Assembly: GCA_030063045.1 (NCBI GenBank)
Contig: JAQSEB010000031.1
Span: 868,001 to 932,000 of the forward strand
Direction of reading: 5' to 3'
Length of the DNA: 64,000 nucleotides
From: Pratylenchus scribneri
Taxonomy: Eukaryota; Nematoda; Chromadorea; Rhabditida; Pratylenchidae
A program made the translations under genes and the position numbers. The notes beneath the pieces are model-generated. The model did not search any database and had not been told where the DNA came from. It worked only from the letters and a program-made list of their open reading frames with translations. Below are positions 38,218 to 50,838 of the stretch, piece after piece (position 1 is the stretch's first letter; each line of letters opens with the position of its first letter).

Positions 38218-39881
38218 ATGGCATTGAATTATTCTGCATTTAAAATGTTGATTTTCCTCTCGATGTGGTCAGCCAATTCAACATTATTCCTCCTTTCCCA
38301 TTCCATCATTCAAATTCAGTTTGTCCTTTTTGGCAAGGGCAGTGGAATGCCGTGATTCCATTTCCAAACAACATCGAAGCAGGCAAATTAGTGAGCTAAT
38401 TCCCCATTTAAAATCCATTTGAGAGTATTAATTGTAAGGAACACAAAGTCAAATTCTGGCCAACACATTTGAGCATTATGATCCAAATGTTCGGCCACCA
38501 GTCAGGGTTTTGGCTGATCACCCTTCAATTGTGGTCACAATTTCATTGATCCTTAATCGAGTTATTTGGCATAAACATTCGGCGGTGATTTTGGAGTGTT
38601 TTGACTGCGAGAGAAAATATTTACATTTTTAAAGGAGGTTGATTTGAATTTGAAGCAAGAATGGGAGGATTCTCGGCTCGCATTCCAAGTGGATCCAAGG
38701 GAGGGAATTCACGAGGGTATTCAAATCCAAATATAGTATTTTGATTTATTATTGGAAAGTACTTTTGCCGAAAAACCTCACTGTTTGGAGGCCGGACACA
38801 TTTTTCATTGGTGCCCAAGAACAGGCCCCATCATTTGGCACAAAAGCGGTGGATCGATCCCGAACCGTGATCGAGCAAACCGGATACATTCGAAGCGATG
38901 AAAGACGAACACTTCGAGTTAATTTCCAATCAGACGGAGCATTCCCGGTTCGGGATCGTCGTTCCATTAAATTCTCCATTTCCAGTGGTACTTTTATTAT
39001 ATATCCCAAATCCGATTACCCATTTATTCCATTCCATTCAGCCACTTATCCAATTGAGGATGTGGCCTACCTTTGGGCCAATTCCCCTCCTCTCATTCAA
39101 CCCATCCAAATCGCTGATCATCTTTATGAGGAGGGCGGTGCTGAATATGCATTTGAAGAAGCTGAAGCCGGTGAATGCCATACAAGCGGCAATTTTACAA
39201 CAAGTAATTAAAAATTGTAATTGTTTTCTCAATTGTCCTTTCAGATTCATTCTCCTGCATTGAATTGGTCGTCCGTTTCGTTGGCGGTGCCTCCCATGGT
39301 TGGCTGAATGTTCTTTTGCCCACCATTTTGTTGGTCTTTTCTAATTGGCTCCATTTTTGGGTCCATCCTTCATGGTCCGTTCCGCGCACTTTGAGTGCCG
39401 CAATTCCCTTTCTCATTTTCGTTTGCTTTTTGGTAAATTAGCAAATTTAATTGTTGTGGCTATTCAATTCCTCAATAGATTCTTTTGCCAATTGGCTCTT
39501 GTGCCCTTCGAATTTGGCTGATTATTTGCACGATTTTCACTCTATTTTCCCTCATTGAATATTTCTTGGTCATTCGTTGCTATTCAACCATAAAAGGCCC
39601 TCAACATTTGACCACAATTCACCGTCGTCCACCAAGTGCCCAACATAATTATGAGGATGGAAAGGAAACAACCACAACAACGGTGGTGGTCACCCAAGAT
39701 GAGGTCATCAAAAATATCATTTTCGCTTGATTAATTTCATTTTTAGCCGTTGATCCCCGCCAGCACCGACGGCCCCCATCTCCGAAAGAGTATCAACAAT
39801 TTGGATTTGGTCTCGAGGATTGCCTTCCCAATCCTTTTCCTCCTAGTCATTGTCATTTTTGTCCTTTTTTATACATTTTAG
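38218..39881 (+). CDS. Cys-loop-superfamily ligand-gated ion channel subunit lacking the Cys-loop cysteines
   Basis: The first four exons (38218-38267, 38320-38390, 38439-38584, 38635 onward) join in frame through introns of 52, 48 and 50 bp. They give a signal peptide (MLIFLSMCLSFLARAVEC), then FEHYDPNVRPPV, VVTISLILNR, LKQEWEDSRLAF and VLLPKNLTVWRPDTFFIG, the standard receptor N-terminal blocks. After RRSIKFSIS the sequence goes to YPIEDVAYLW. The usual disulfide-bonded loop between these is absent if the 56-bp intron is removed, or cysteine-free if it is read through. Loop C (ECHTSG, FSCIELVVRF) and four membrane helices follow (PTILLVFSNWLHFWVHP; VPRTLSAAIPFLIFVCFLIL; ALRIWLIICTIFTLFSLIEY; RIAFPILFLLVIVIFVLFY), ending at 39881. 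M1-M3 resemble anion-type nematode LGC subunits. The ligand cannot be predicted. Confidence 0.82.
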
Positions 39882-40009
39882 ACCAAACAATCTAAAATGC
39901 CTTAGGGTAATTCAAAAATTTATTAGATACAAAAGTGAATAAAATAAATTTTTATCAAATTTTCAACGTGAAAGAATAATTTGGAAAGATCATTTTATTT
40001 ATGTTAGAA

Positions 40010-43000
40010 TTAGAATTTGCATTCACATCCGCACCCGAGTGGACATTGAGATTGAGCATTGAACCAATTGGCCAAATGCATGAAATGGCCTCCGTGGCCG
40101 CATGAATTACACATTGAAATTATTCCTATTTAAAAATGAACAATATTTGTGTGCATATTAACAGTTAAAATTACCTTTGCAAGGTTGCTCGCAAATTGAA
40201 CAATCTTAACATTAATAAATAATTAAATAATTATTTCAATAATTAACGCACAAATCGCTGGGCATCGGCACACAACACATCCACCAGTTGATGTTGTTCT
40301 GCCTTCATTCAATCGTTGGCCACAAATTGAGCACCAATTAATTGCTTTAATTAATAATATATATATATATATATACATTCTCATAAAATTGCTTTACCTT
40401 TTATGATTCCAATTTTCGCTTCTTCTCCTTCTGTTTTACAAAATTTGAGCACTTCAGCACATTTTTTGTGCATTCTCCATCGATACAAAATATCCGCATA
40501 TTTTCGTTTGAGTTCTTCAAATCGAGTCGACGACAAAATTGGATCGAGTAACCTGAAAATGAATAGCTGGCATTAATAGTTTTGTTTAATTGTTTTTTTT
40601 AATTATTTAAAAAAGTGGAAAATTAAGAAAGCAATTAGAAGGCTAAAAGCTTAGTAAAATATTCGATTTGGCCTCTTTTTGGATTTGCATTTTATCCCCT
40701 TTATTATAATGTTTTTTGTCAATTAATTTTTTTAAATTTTACATTTCACTGTTTGCTTCTTTCTGCGGCAATGGATAATGAATATTAATTTTGGGTGAGG
40801 GAGTGCAGGAAGAAAAATGTTCTGGCGCAGGTGAAAGCCTATCCATGGATTGTTTGGAACGGGAGGCGGAGCCAAAATTGTCGATGAATGGACGATTCAC
40901 TAAAATAATTAAAATAAATATATTTATTATTAAATATATTTACATGTTGATGATGTTTTCCTGGATGGAATATTTATTGGAGGCAAAGGAATTCGAACAT
41001 CCAAAGAGGCCATTTGTGGGGGAATTGGTGCCTCATCCAAATAATTTAATTTTGATGAAATTCGATCCGAACTGATTGGCCTTTTGATGAATTGTTCATT
41101 TTGGAAATATTCTCTTTTGGTATTGTTCAGTTGGGAAAGCACACAAATGATCACAGCGGCTGATTGCAAATCAAATTTATTTGCAAAATGTTCAATTCTT
41201 TAATAATATTAATAATTTATATAATTTAAAATTAAAACTAACATTCGATTGACCAATTCCCTCCCAAATGGATGAATTGCCCAGGGAATATCCATTGAGG
41301 TATATTTCTCGACTATTTGGCCCATTTTTGTTTGATCAATGATTCGAAATAATTTGGCAAAATTCTTCATTCTGGCATCCAACTTTGGCAATGGAATTGG
41401 TGACCCTGATAAAAGTGTTCGAATACATTGTTCCACCAATTTCCACATTTCCATCAAATCTTCGCGTCCTTCTACGGCAGCTTGTTCGAAATTATGTTGA
41501 CAAATTTCCATTGGGGATGAACCCAACAATCTAAAATAAAATGATGGATTGATTATCAATTTGGTTTTCCCCTTTTTTACTTGTATGTTAATTACAATCC
41601 ATCAAAAATACATTTACAAATCAGAATGGGGCAAAACACAATTACAAATCAGAATGGGGAAAAAACACAATTACAAATCAGAATGGGGCAAAAACACTTT
41701 AATGGGGCAAAACACATTTAATGGGGCAAAACACATTTAATGGGGCAAAAACATAATGGGGCAAAACACATTTAATGGGGTAAAAATACATTTAATGGGG
41801 CAAAACACATTTAATGGGGCAAAAACACATTTAATGGGGCAAAAACATAATGGGGCAAAACACATTTAATGGGGTAAAAATACATTTACAAATCAGAATG
41901 GGGCAAAAACACTTTAATGGGGCAAAACACATTTAATGGGGGCAAAAATACATGGGGCAAAACACATTTAATGGGGCAAAAATACATTTACAAATCAGAA
42001 TGGGGCAAAAACACATTTACAAATCAGAATGGGGCAAAAACACTTTAATGGGGCAAAACACATTTAATGGGGCAAAACACATTTAATGGGGCAAAAACAC
42101 ATTTAATGGGGCAAAAACATAATGGGGCAAAACACATTTAATGGGGTAAAAATACATTTACAAATCAGAATGGGGCAAAAACACTTTAATGGGGCAAAAC
42201 ACATTTAATGGGGGCAAAAATACATGGGGCAAAACACATTTAATGGGGCAAAAATACATTTACAAATCAGAATGGGGCAAAAACACATTTACAAATCAGA
42301 ATGGGGCAAAAACACAATTACAAATCAGAATTGGGGCAAAAACACAATTACAAATCAGAATGGGGCAAAAACACAAATAATCGCAAAAAAAAAATTAAAA
42401 ATAAAAATGATGAATTGAATATTTAATTTGGTTCCTTTTTTACTTGTATGTTTTGGCCAAATTTTGGGACAATGGCAAAAGGGCAGTCGCATCGCAGACG
42501 ACCACCACCGAATTAAAACTCTAAAAATATAAAATAAATTAACAATGAATAATGATTTATTGGGAATTAACTTGTTCGGGCATAACCGCCGCCGGCATTG
42601 ATGAATTGGTGGAATATTCAATCATGGATTGTTGTTGAGCAAATGGAGGAATATTAATATTGGCTTGAGGAGATTGTGATTTTTCTAGTTCAATTGTGTT
42701 TGGCATCGGCATTATTGATTGGGATGGTGATGGAGGAATGGCACCGGACATTGAAGTGCCTCGATGACGAATTGAATTGGCCACATTTTGAAGGGAAAAA
42801 CTGCGAATGGCCGCCGGTGAGGACGATGAATTGGGCGAGGACTGAAATAATTATGGTGAATATTTATTCAAATTAAGTAAATATTACCCCCAATACTCTG
42901 CTAATTGATTTTGTCTGATGAGTTTGTTCAAGTAATAATGATGGAGGGGAAAGACTATTATTTTGTTGTTGATTTTGTCGATTTGAAATTGAAATTGATT

Positions 43001-45979
43001 CAATTTGAGGAAATTGATTATTATTTGGAGATGTTGGACGATTTGATGCATTGGCTGGACTGATACATCGAAGTGGGGGCGATGATTGAAAAGGGAGGAC
43101 ACCGGAAATTGATGAAGTTTGGCGAAGATTAATTGGCGGAGCAATGGGATTCACTGAAAATTAGAATATTATATTTTTATGAATAAATTTGAATGAACCT
43201 ACCAAATACGCAATATTCAGCCAATGAACGAGGATGAATTTTGCTGGCTTCGGATGGTTGGGAACGAGTACTGCCCAATCTTCCAAATGCATTCGCCCCT
43301 TTTCTTCCACTTTTCATTGGAGGAACAATTCGGGGAATTCCCTCTCCACCGTAAAAATCATTCATTTGTCCATCTTTTGTCCACAAAATTGTATTCATTG
43401 GCCCAAAAAGTACCAAATAACCTTAATAAAATTAATTTTATAAAATATTTTATTTAATATACCAAATCGGTTGAATCTTGCGCCACAATTTCGAGGTGAT
43501 GGCACTCGATGGTCAAAAGGAGATGGCAAATAACTGCATGGAACGGCCGCAGAAATTGTTCGATTCGATGAAGTTGGCATAAAATTGGAATCACCGCCTC
43601 CAAATTGGTCAATATTGGCAAAAGTGGAAGAGGACATTTGTTGGTCTTCACTGGCCGAACCAGATTGGGAACTGGTTTTGGATTGGCTGCTGGCCATTGG
43701 AACATCAATTGATGGATTAAATACCTAAAAAATAATTATTTAATATTAAATTAAAATTATGATTTAATCATACTTTCATTAAATCAATAATTCTGGGAAG
43801 GCGTTGCAGAATTCGGCAAAGAATTGTTTGATTGTCTTGGATTTTTTGTTGAATATCACTTTCTTGTTGGAGCAATGTCAAAAAAAGTGAGGCCTTTTCC
43901 GGAGTGAATGGGGAATCCTTTTGGATAACTTCCACAAAAACCAATCCATTGTCGATGAATTCTCGATGAAAACGCATTTCAAAATTTATTTTATTAAATT
44001 TGTTCAAATGCATATAGGAAAATCCAATTGCCTTTTAATTGATAGGGAATTAATTTGAACACTAGGTGGAAAGGAAATACCGCTCGAGTGAAGTTGACCT
44101 TTAAAAAGGGAATATAATTATTTTAAATAATCATTTTGAATAAAATACTTCTGTCGTGTAAAGTCCTTCGGTTGAATGTTTTCTCAATGCTTCCAATTCG
44201 GTCAGTAAATCCCCTCCAGCCATATTCGGTGCTCTAATCCATCGTTGCCATTCGGAATACTAAAATAAAATGGAATTAAATATAATTAATTCCCATTTCT
44301 AAAAATACAATTGGCGATTGTGGGGTTCCACCACCACTGGTATCCATCATCATCATTGTTTGTGGTGCATTTTTGATGGACCCAAAAATGGTTGATCGTC
44401 CACTGACCGAATTCCTTCCATCCGTCGTTGCCATTGATATTCTCTGCTGTTGTTCAATTCCAATTCCAACAATGCTCTCATCCAATGAACCACTGGCCAT
44501 TTGCATTAATTCCGGGTCAATTGTTTGTTCCACCAATCGATCTCTTTCTTCGTCCGTCTTAGATTGGGTTATTGGGGTGGCCATCTCATCGCGAAGTATA
44601 TTCCAAAATATTTAATAATTATTTTAATAATTTAATAATATTGAATTTACCGAAAGTTCATATGCAATTGGATGCCGGCATAATTTTTGTTTAACTGCCG
44701 ATAATGTATACAAAAATTTGGTTGTTGACCTTAAATTATTTAATAAATTAATAATTTTGAATTACTTTTGGTATGTAATTGATTTATGCCAAGCCGCATC
44801 CATCAAAGTGTCCCTTTCAATTCCCTTAATATGTTTTAACATTTGCTGATTATTAATTAATACCTTTAGAAGACGGGGATTTTCGAGTCCATAATTTGAA
44901 TATAAAGCCAAAGCATTTAATGGGGGTAAACCAAGGGCAGCCAATTCTTCGCCTTCATGCTTAAAACAATAATAAGTAATTATTCAAATCAATAAAAAAT
45001 ATTTTTACTGAGAACACAAGTCGCCATGCACAGAATGGGGCCATGCTGACCATTGATGGAGTCGACTTTTGATCAGCCATATTCCACAACTTAAAATAAT
45101 TTATATAATTTTAATGGTTATTTTTATTATTACTTTCAATGTTGAATCATTTGCGGAAGTGAAAAATGAATTCGGTTCACGGTGATGTGGATGCCAATCC
45201 AAACAAAATATTTTCGCCTGATGTGCTTTAAATTGAACAACCGGTTGCGAAGTGTGCTTAATTAAATTTACTAGAAAATTTACTAATTTAAATATTTTAA
45301 AAATAAATTACCCGCAAATCCCAAAGGCGAATATCAGTTCCATGCGTGGTTAACAAATAATTATTCAAATGTGGTGAAAATTTTGATTGTCCAGCGCCAA
45401 AAGTAACACCCAATCTGGCGGTTGGCGTCCTCAAATTTGTTCTTAAATCCCAAAAATTGACAGAATCATTCTCTGCGCAAGTTATCTATAATTTTAATAT
45501 TTTTTAAACATTACATTAATGATATTTAAATAACCATAAATTGATCATCGAATGGGCACCAACAAAAATCGGATATTTTTCGTGATTGGGCAGTGAATGT
45601 TGCCAATCTTTGAATATGCGATCCTTGACCAAGTGAATATAAATCGATAAATTGACCGGACTAAAAATCAATTATTTAAATATTAAAATAAAGGAAATAA
45701 TACCAACCACACTGCTAAAATAGCCGGTGGAAAGTGGATTGAATTTTAATAATCGAACCAATTGACGGTTTGAACGCAATTTTATCCATGTGTTTGCGGA
45801 GGTTGAGCCAACAGTCAAAACACTCAGTGAATTTGAGCCGGCAACCACCAAATGCTCGGTGTTGGCCAAGACATCCAAAGCAGTACCCTAAAAAATATTT
45901 GGGATGATCAAAATGGAAATGGGAGGATATAACTTACTCGAACATCAATCGAAATTGGATCATCGCCACGAAGAACCAT
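40010..45979 (-). CDS. wdr59: WDR59, GATOR2 complex subunit (nutrient signalling to mTORC1)
   Basis: WDR59 with MIOS, WDR24, SEH1 and SEC13 forms GATOR2, which relieves GATOR1 inhibition of mTORC1 at lysosomes. ATG 45979 (MVLRGDDPISIDVR) begins the WD propeller: FCWCPFDDQFMITCAENDS, VNFWDLRTN, IRLWDLRHTSQPV, CLDWHPHREPN and LKLWNMADQ. An RWD domain follows (LLTELEALRKHSTEGLY, NFTRAVFPF). A long Ser/Asn/Gln-rich linker (42560-43700 and 44280-44580) comes next, then VVCDATALLPLSQNLAKTYK and an alpha-helical part. The C-terminal RING/zinc-ribbon has WCSICGQRL, CDCSICEQPC, CNSCGHGGHFMHLANWF and CPLGCGCECKF (stop 40010). The intron 41531-42443 holds a minisatellite. The CARNMT1 stop lies only 157 bp upstream on the same strand. 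Confidence 0.94.
40353..40374. repeat. (AT)n microsatellite in a WDR59 intron
   Basis: About ten tandem AT units lie in the intron between exons of the zinc-finger region. Confidence 0.8.
41608..42379 (-). repeat. Second minisatellite array, in a WDR59 intron
   Basis: The units are the reverse complement of the SPATA20-intron array: ATGGGGCAAAAACAC with ACAAATCAGA spacers (29 bp). Many shorter units of about 19 bp, ATTTAATGGGGCAAAACAC, are mixed in, and a segment of about 240 bp is itself duplicated (41755-41985 resembles 42115-42290). The array lies in a 913-bp intron (41531-42443). Because WDR59 is on the minus strand, the pre-mRNA carries the same strand of the repeat as the SPATA20 pre-mRNA does. 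Confidence 0.95.
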
Positions 45980-46136
45980 TTTTCCTTTTTTTTATTAAAA
46001 TTTAATATTATTAATCCATATTTTCAATATATAAATGCAAAAAGAAAGCATAAATAATAAATAATTAAAAACAAAAAAAAACATTTATATATAAAAAATG
46101 TGAATGAAGTGTTATAAAATGGAGTAAAATATTTTC

Positions 46137-47530
46137 TTATTTGTTGATTTTCCTTGCCATAAAATACCCGCAAAAATAATGGTATTGAAGCATTGAATCC
46201 GGGTTGCACGTATATTGGGAAGGGGGCAATTCTCCTTTGCCTTTGACTTCTTCCAATTTGAATCCACATTTTTCGACCAAATTCAAAATAGTTTGGAATG
46301 GTAATTCCAATGAAAGGGTGTCCTGCGAATCCTCGTGATGATAAGTTAATGGGCCAAAATTGAGCCAATAGCCACCTTCTTTCAATATTCGATGGACCAG
46401 TCGAATATATTCCAATGGATTTGGGCCAGTGTCGAGGAAAAAAACGGAAATAATTGTGTCGAATTGATCATTGGAATTTGCATAAACTTGGAGAAAATCG
46501 CCGGCGCACATTGAAAAATCCGATGAATCCTTAAATTTACAAAAATTGCTATTAAATTTAATTGGACACTAAATTTACCTCTTGGCCAAATCCGAATGCA
46601 GGATTTACATCCGGAAATTTTACTGCCTTCAATTGGTCACGGAAACTCCATGAATTGGAGAAATCGAGAACATATGGGTAAATGGTGAATTCTTCCTCCT
46701 TTAATTGAATTGATGATTTAAATAATTTATAAGTGAATATTTTACCTGTTGACACGAATTTAATATGAAATTTGAAGCAAGTAACATAAAATATGAGAAT
46801 TCATTTCCAGTGACCGAAAAGCCAATTTTGCGAAGATCCCAAGCCAATCGAGCCAATCCGGCACCGGTAACCAATATTTGGGTGGAATGGCGATTTTCTT
46901 CAGATGGGAATAATTGTTTTGTCTTCTCAAAAACCAAATTGTAGCAGGAATTACGTTCAGCAGATCCTTCAAATTAATTTATTTATTTAAATTAACTTCA
47001 ATAAATTCAAACCTTCTTCACTCCAATCGCGAACAATTTGCTTTAATGTGCTCTTCACTTTTGTCATATAATGTTCCGTTGATGGATGCACTTTATTCAT
47101 TTCGAATGCTTTTTGCACAGAACCACCAAAAATATTTGCACCACAATGGACAATCATTTCGAATAACCTTTAAAATCAATCAATTATTCTAATTAACTTA
47201 AATTTACTTTTGGTTTTCTTCCACGCAATCCCGGACTTTGCGCATATGTTCAGTGATTGATCCAATTAATAATCTTCTATCATCTTCTGCAAGTTCCCTT
47301 AAAAAATAATCAGCTAATAATAAATTTAATACTATTAAAACATGCATTATTGCATCGGCTTGTCGTTTTAATTTGATCATGCAATATTTTTTATAATATC
47401 GCAGAGAATTGATCACTTTTTCGGCAGCTTCAATTTCTTTGATTTCGTCGTCATCATCAGGAAATTCATTTGTTTCGGTATTATCGTTGTTATTGTTAGT
47501 ATTACTGCTGCTGGAAACCGCTTCTTCCAT
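46137..47530 (-). CDS. carnmt1: Carnosine N-methyltransferase (CARNMT1, N2227 family)
   Basis: The enzyme transfers a methyl group from S-adenosylmethionine to carnosine (giving anserine) and to histidine in some proteins. An acidic N-terminus (ATG 47530; DNTETNEFPDDDDEI) is followed by helices with SLRYYKKYCMIKLKRQ. The Rossmann core follows: ILVTGAGLARLAWDLRKIGF (SAM motif I), GNEFSYFMLLASNFIL, FSMCAGDFLQVY, and DTIISVFFLDTGPNPLEYIR. GGYWLNFGPLTYH comes next, and the tail MLQYHYFCGYFMARKINK stops at 46137. These blocks are diagnostic of the N2227/UPF0586 family. About six short introns are present. The start codon faces ARV1 across 161 bp. Confidence 0.95.
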
Positions 47531-47691
47531 ATTTTCTTTAATTATTTAAAATTCATTTTTTTTAATAAAACAAATTTATAAAAATCTTAAAATTAATCGA
47601 ATCGATGTTTTAAACAAAAAAATTATATGTATTCGTTTTTTTGGCTAACTAATAAAATTCTTTTTGGTTTTTAATATAGATTGTATTGAGG
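47531..47691. promoter_or_regulatory. Short bidirectional intergenic promoter region (CARNMT1 / ARV1)
   Basis: Only 161 bp separate the two divergent start codons. The stretch is AT-rich, with an acceptor-like TTTTTAATATAG about 12 bases before the ARV1 ATG. Both promoters must lie here or extend into the genes. Confidence 0.5.
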
Positions 47692-48583
47692 ATGGCAGAA
47701 AATGAATTTGTTTGCATAAATTGCATGAAACCTTCTCCTTCATTATTCACCGCTTACAACAAAAAAGGAGATGTCATCAGAATAACCGAATGTGTATGTT
47801 AAATAAAATATTCCAAAAATTTTTTTGAGTAATTTTCAGAAAAATTGTAATTCTCCCGTTGATAAATATGTGGAATATGATATTGCTTTGGTAATTATTG
47901 ACTTGGTTGGTTATTTTTTTTTGGCCAGAAATTATGAAAAATAATTAAGATTTTGCAATATAAAGAAGCTTATCGACATTTGCTCATCAATTTTAAATTC
48001 AAAGTTTAAAACTATTTTAAAATTAATTTAATTGTAATTTTGTAAAGTCATTCACTCGAATAATTTTCATATTCCTACTCTGTGATGGCTATAAAGCTTG
48101 GATTCAGTGTCGACATGAAAATTCTAATTCTAATGGTGTTCTTCGGGTTTATGATTTGGAATGGAAATTTTATGAATCACTTTTGAGAAGTACCATTGAA
48201 TTTATGGCTTATTCGCTTACACATTATCTACTTTTGAAAATTGGAAAATTCAATCTCAAAGAATATCCGGTCAAATTGAAGGAGACTTTTTTCATAGAAT
48301 CGGCCCTAATTGGCTTTTATGGAAATTTATTTATTGTTTTCTCAATAATTTGGGAATTACATGGAAAATTTATTTATAAATTACTGACCCAAATTTTCAT
48401 TATAATTTCACATATTCAAGTTCAAAGAGGTTGGTTTATTCTTACTAACTTAATTTTTACTTTTTAAATTTAGCTCTTTTCATTCAATGCGATTTCAAAA
48501 ATGTGTTGATTGTTTTAATATCAGTATTTGTACAAAATATAGCCGGAAATTGTACGGTAAATATAATCGATAAATTCAATTAA
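47692..48583 (+). CDS. ARV1-like ER sterol/GPI-lipid homeostasis protein
   Basis: ARV1 is an ER membrane protein needed for sterol distribution and GPI-anchor synthesis. The zinc-binding ARV1 homology domain is at the N-terminus: FVCINCMKPS and ECKNCNSPVDKYVEYD (two CxxC pairs), followed by the family signature VIIDLILQYKEAYRHLLIN. Several hydrophobic helices follow (IFIFLLCDGY, LLLKIG, ALIGFYGNLFIVFSIIWEL, VLIVLISVFVQNIAG). The reading frame runs into a stop at 48581-48583. A terminal splice at ACG|GTAAAT is possible, but no convenient acceptor was seen, so the 3' end is less certain than the rest. It converges with ALDH6A1. Confidence 0.86.
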
Positions 48584-48730
48584 AATTTGAAATATTTATC
48601 CGAATTTTTATATCTCATTTTGAATAAATAATATTACCTATAATATCATTGATTGGGATGGGATATTCTTTTCTTATTAAATTGGTTTATTTAATGTGGA
48701 ATAATTTGTTGGCATCCATCACTGATTGAG

Positions 48731-50838
48731 CTATTTGAGTTGTGGAAAAGCCATCTGCGGTTTTGACCCGGATTCGGCATCTTCTGCTCGCCAAAGTTGA
48801 GTAACCGTTTTGATTTGTGTGTAAAAATTGAGTCCGGCTCGTCCATAGAAGTTTGAATCGCCGAGAAAACTAAATAAATATAAATAAATTATTTTCATTT
48901 TAAATTCAAACCTTCCACGAGAACCAGTGAACGAAAACATTGGAAGGGGCACCGGAATTGGGACGTTTATGCCGACTTGGCCGACATCAATTTCCGACAC
49001 AAATCTATGGGCCGCTGCTCCACTTCGAGTAAATATTGCCGTTCCATTTCCATAAGGATTTCGATTCACCAAATTCATTGCATCTTCCAAAGTTTCCGCT
49101 TCCAGCACACACAAACTTGGTCCGAAAATCTCTTCCTATTCAAATTTAAAATTTATTATTTTTTTTTAATTTGTCAAAATTAACCTTGTAGCATCGCATA
49201 TTCGGTTTCACACCGGTGATTATTGTTGCCCCAACAAAATTTCCTTTTTCGTATCCTTTGACTTGAATTTTGCTTCCATCCAAAGGCACTTCAGCACCCT
49301 CCTCCTTCGCCGATTTGATTAATTCAATTATTCGTGCCTTCGATTTTTCCGAAATAACTGGTCCAATGTCAGTTTTTGGGTCAGAACCTGGTCCAACTGT
49401 CAGTTTTTTTGCCTTCTCAATTAAATCAGGAATCCATTTGCGCGATTCACCGACAAAAACTGCAGTCGAAAGCGCCATACATCGTTGGCCGGCAGCACCA
49501 AAAGCAGCTGCGGTTATCTTAAATTGGGAGTAAAAATTAATTTAAAATAAAATATATTAAATTTACTTGATTCAAGCAATGTTCTTTATTTGCATCCGGC
49601 AAAATTACACCTATAAATGGTAAATATTAACAGAGAGGTGGTTGATAATTATTTGCAATTTTAATTTTATTAAATATGACCAACCATGGTTTTTAGCACC
49701 CAAATTAGATTGCACTCGTTTGCCATATTTCGACCCTTGTTCATAAATGTATTTTCCCTGAAATTATTAAAAAGATTATACTGCATAATTTTGAGAAGAA
49801 TATTACGGCTTGATCACTTCCGACGAATGAAATTGCCTTTATGTCCGGATTTTGGCAAATAAAATTGACCGCATTGTGAGTCCCATGGATTACATTCACA
49901 CAACCGTCCGGGATACCGGCCTCCTAAAATAAATTAAAATATTAATATTTTTGTATTCAATTCCCATACTTTTGCTAATTCCATGAGCATTATTGTTGCG
50001 CCAGGGTCCTGTTCCGATGGTTTCAAAATCATTGTATTGCCGGCAACCAAGCTCAATGGAAACATCCAAAGTGGAATCATTGCCGGAAAATTGAAAGGAC
50101 AAATCCCTAAATTATTCAAATGACACTTTTAAATTGAATTAATTATTGACCTGCAGTCACTCCAAGTGGTAATCGTAAACTATATGTCTCCATGTCCTTG
50201 GCAATACTAAATAAATATTATTTTCATTTCAATTGTTTAATTTTATTTACTTTGGCAAATGCTCTCCAAGTAAAATGCTGGATGCATTGCATGCATATTC
50301 AACGACCTAAATTTATTTTAATTATTATTTTTTATTAATTATTTATTTACTTGCAATCCACGATATACATCACCTTCGGCATCTGCAATGGTTTTTCCCT
50401 GTTCCAATGTAATATTTTCAGCTAATTTCTTTTGGTCCCTTCTTATCAGTTCTTGCAATCTGAGTTTTTTAAATTAAATTGTAGATGAAAAAAGCATTAA
50501 TTAAAATACCTAAACATGCATTGTTGACGAGTTACAATTGACGAATTCCTCCAAGTTTGGAATGCTTTTTTGCAAGAATTAACAGCGGATTGCATTTCAT
50601 CGTTGGTTGCTTCTATATTTAATCAATATTATTTTAATCTTTATAATATGAATAATGAATAACCTGGAACGCGCGATATCACTTCATTCGTTGCCGGATT
50701 CGTTAAATCAATCCATTTTTTCGATTTAGATTCTATCTTCTGTCCATCAATCCATAAAGGTACAGACGAAGATGCATTGGAAGCTAATCCACGATAGGAT
50801 AGAAATTTGGCAAATTTTATTGAGCTAATCAGCAGCAT
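48731..50838 (-). CDS. alh-8: Methylmalonate-semialdehyde dehydrogenase, mitochondrial (ALDH6A1)
   Basis: The enzyme oxidatively decarboxylates malonate and methylmalonate semialdehydes to acetyl- or propionyl-CoA in valine and pyrimidine catabolism. ATG 50838 gives a mitochondrial-type presequence ([20 protein letters not shown]). Family blocks follow: [67 protein letters not shown] and [19 protein letters not shown] replaces the usual catalytic-base ELGGK, as in all ALDH6 enzymes. The active-site cysteine lies in [23 protein letters not shown] and [15 protein letters not shown] complete the core, and the end is [20 protein letters not shown]. An acceptor-like TTTTAAG lies 4 bases before the ATG. 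About ten introns of 45-60 bp are present. Confidence 0.97.

Noticed and set aside
41549..42418. Plus-strand ORFs over the second array
   Set aside because: Same minisatellite; shadow ORFs within the WDR59 intron.
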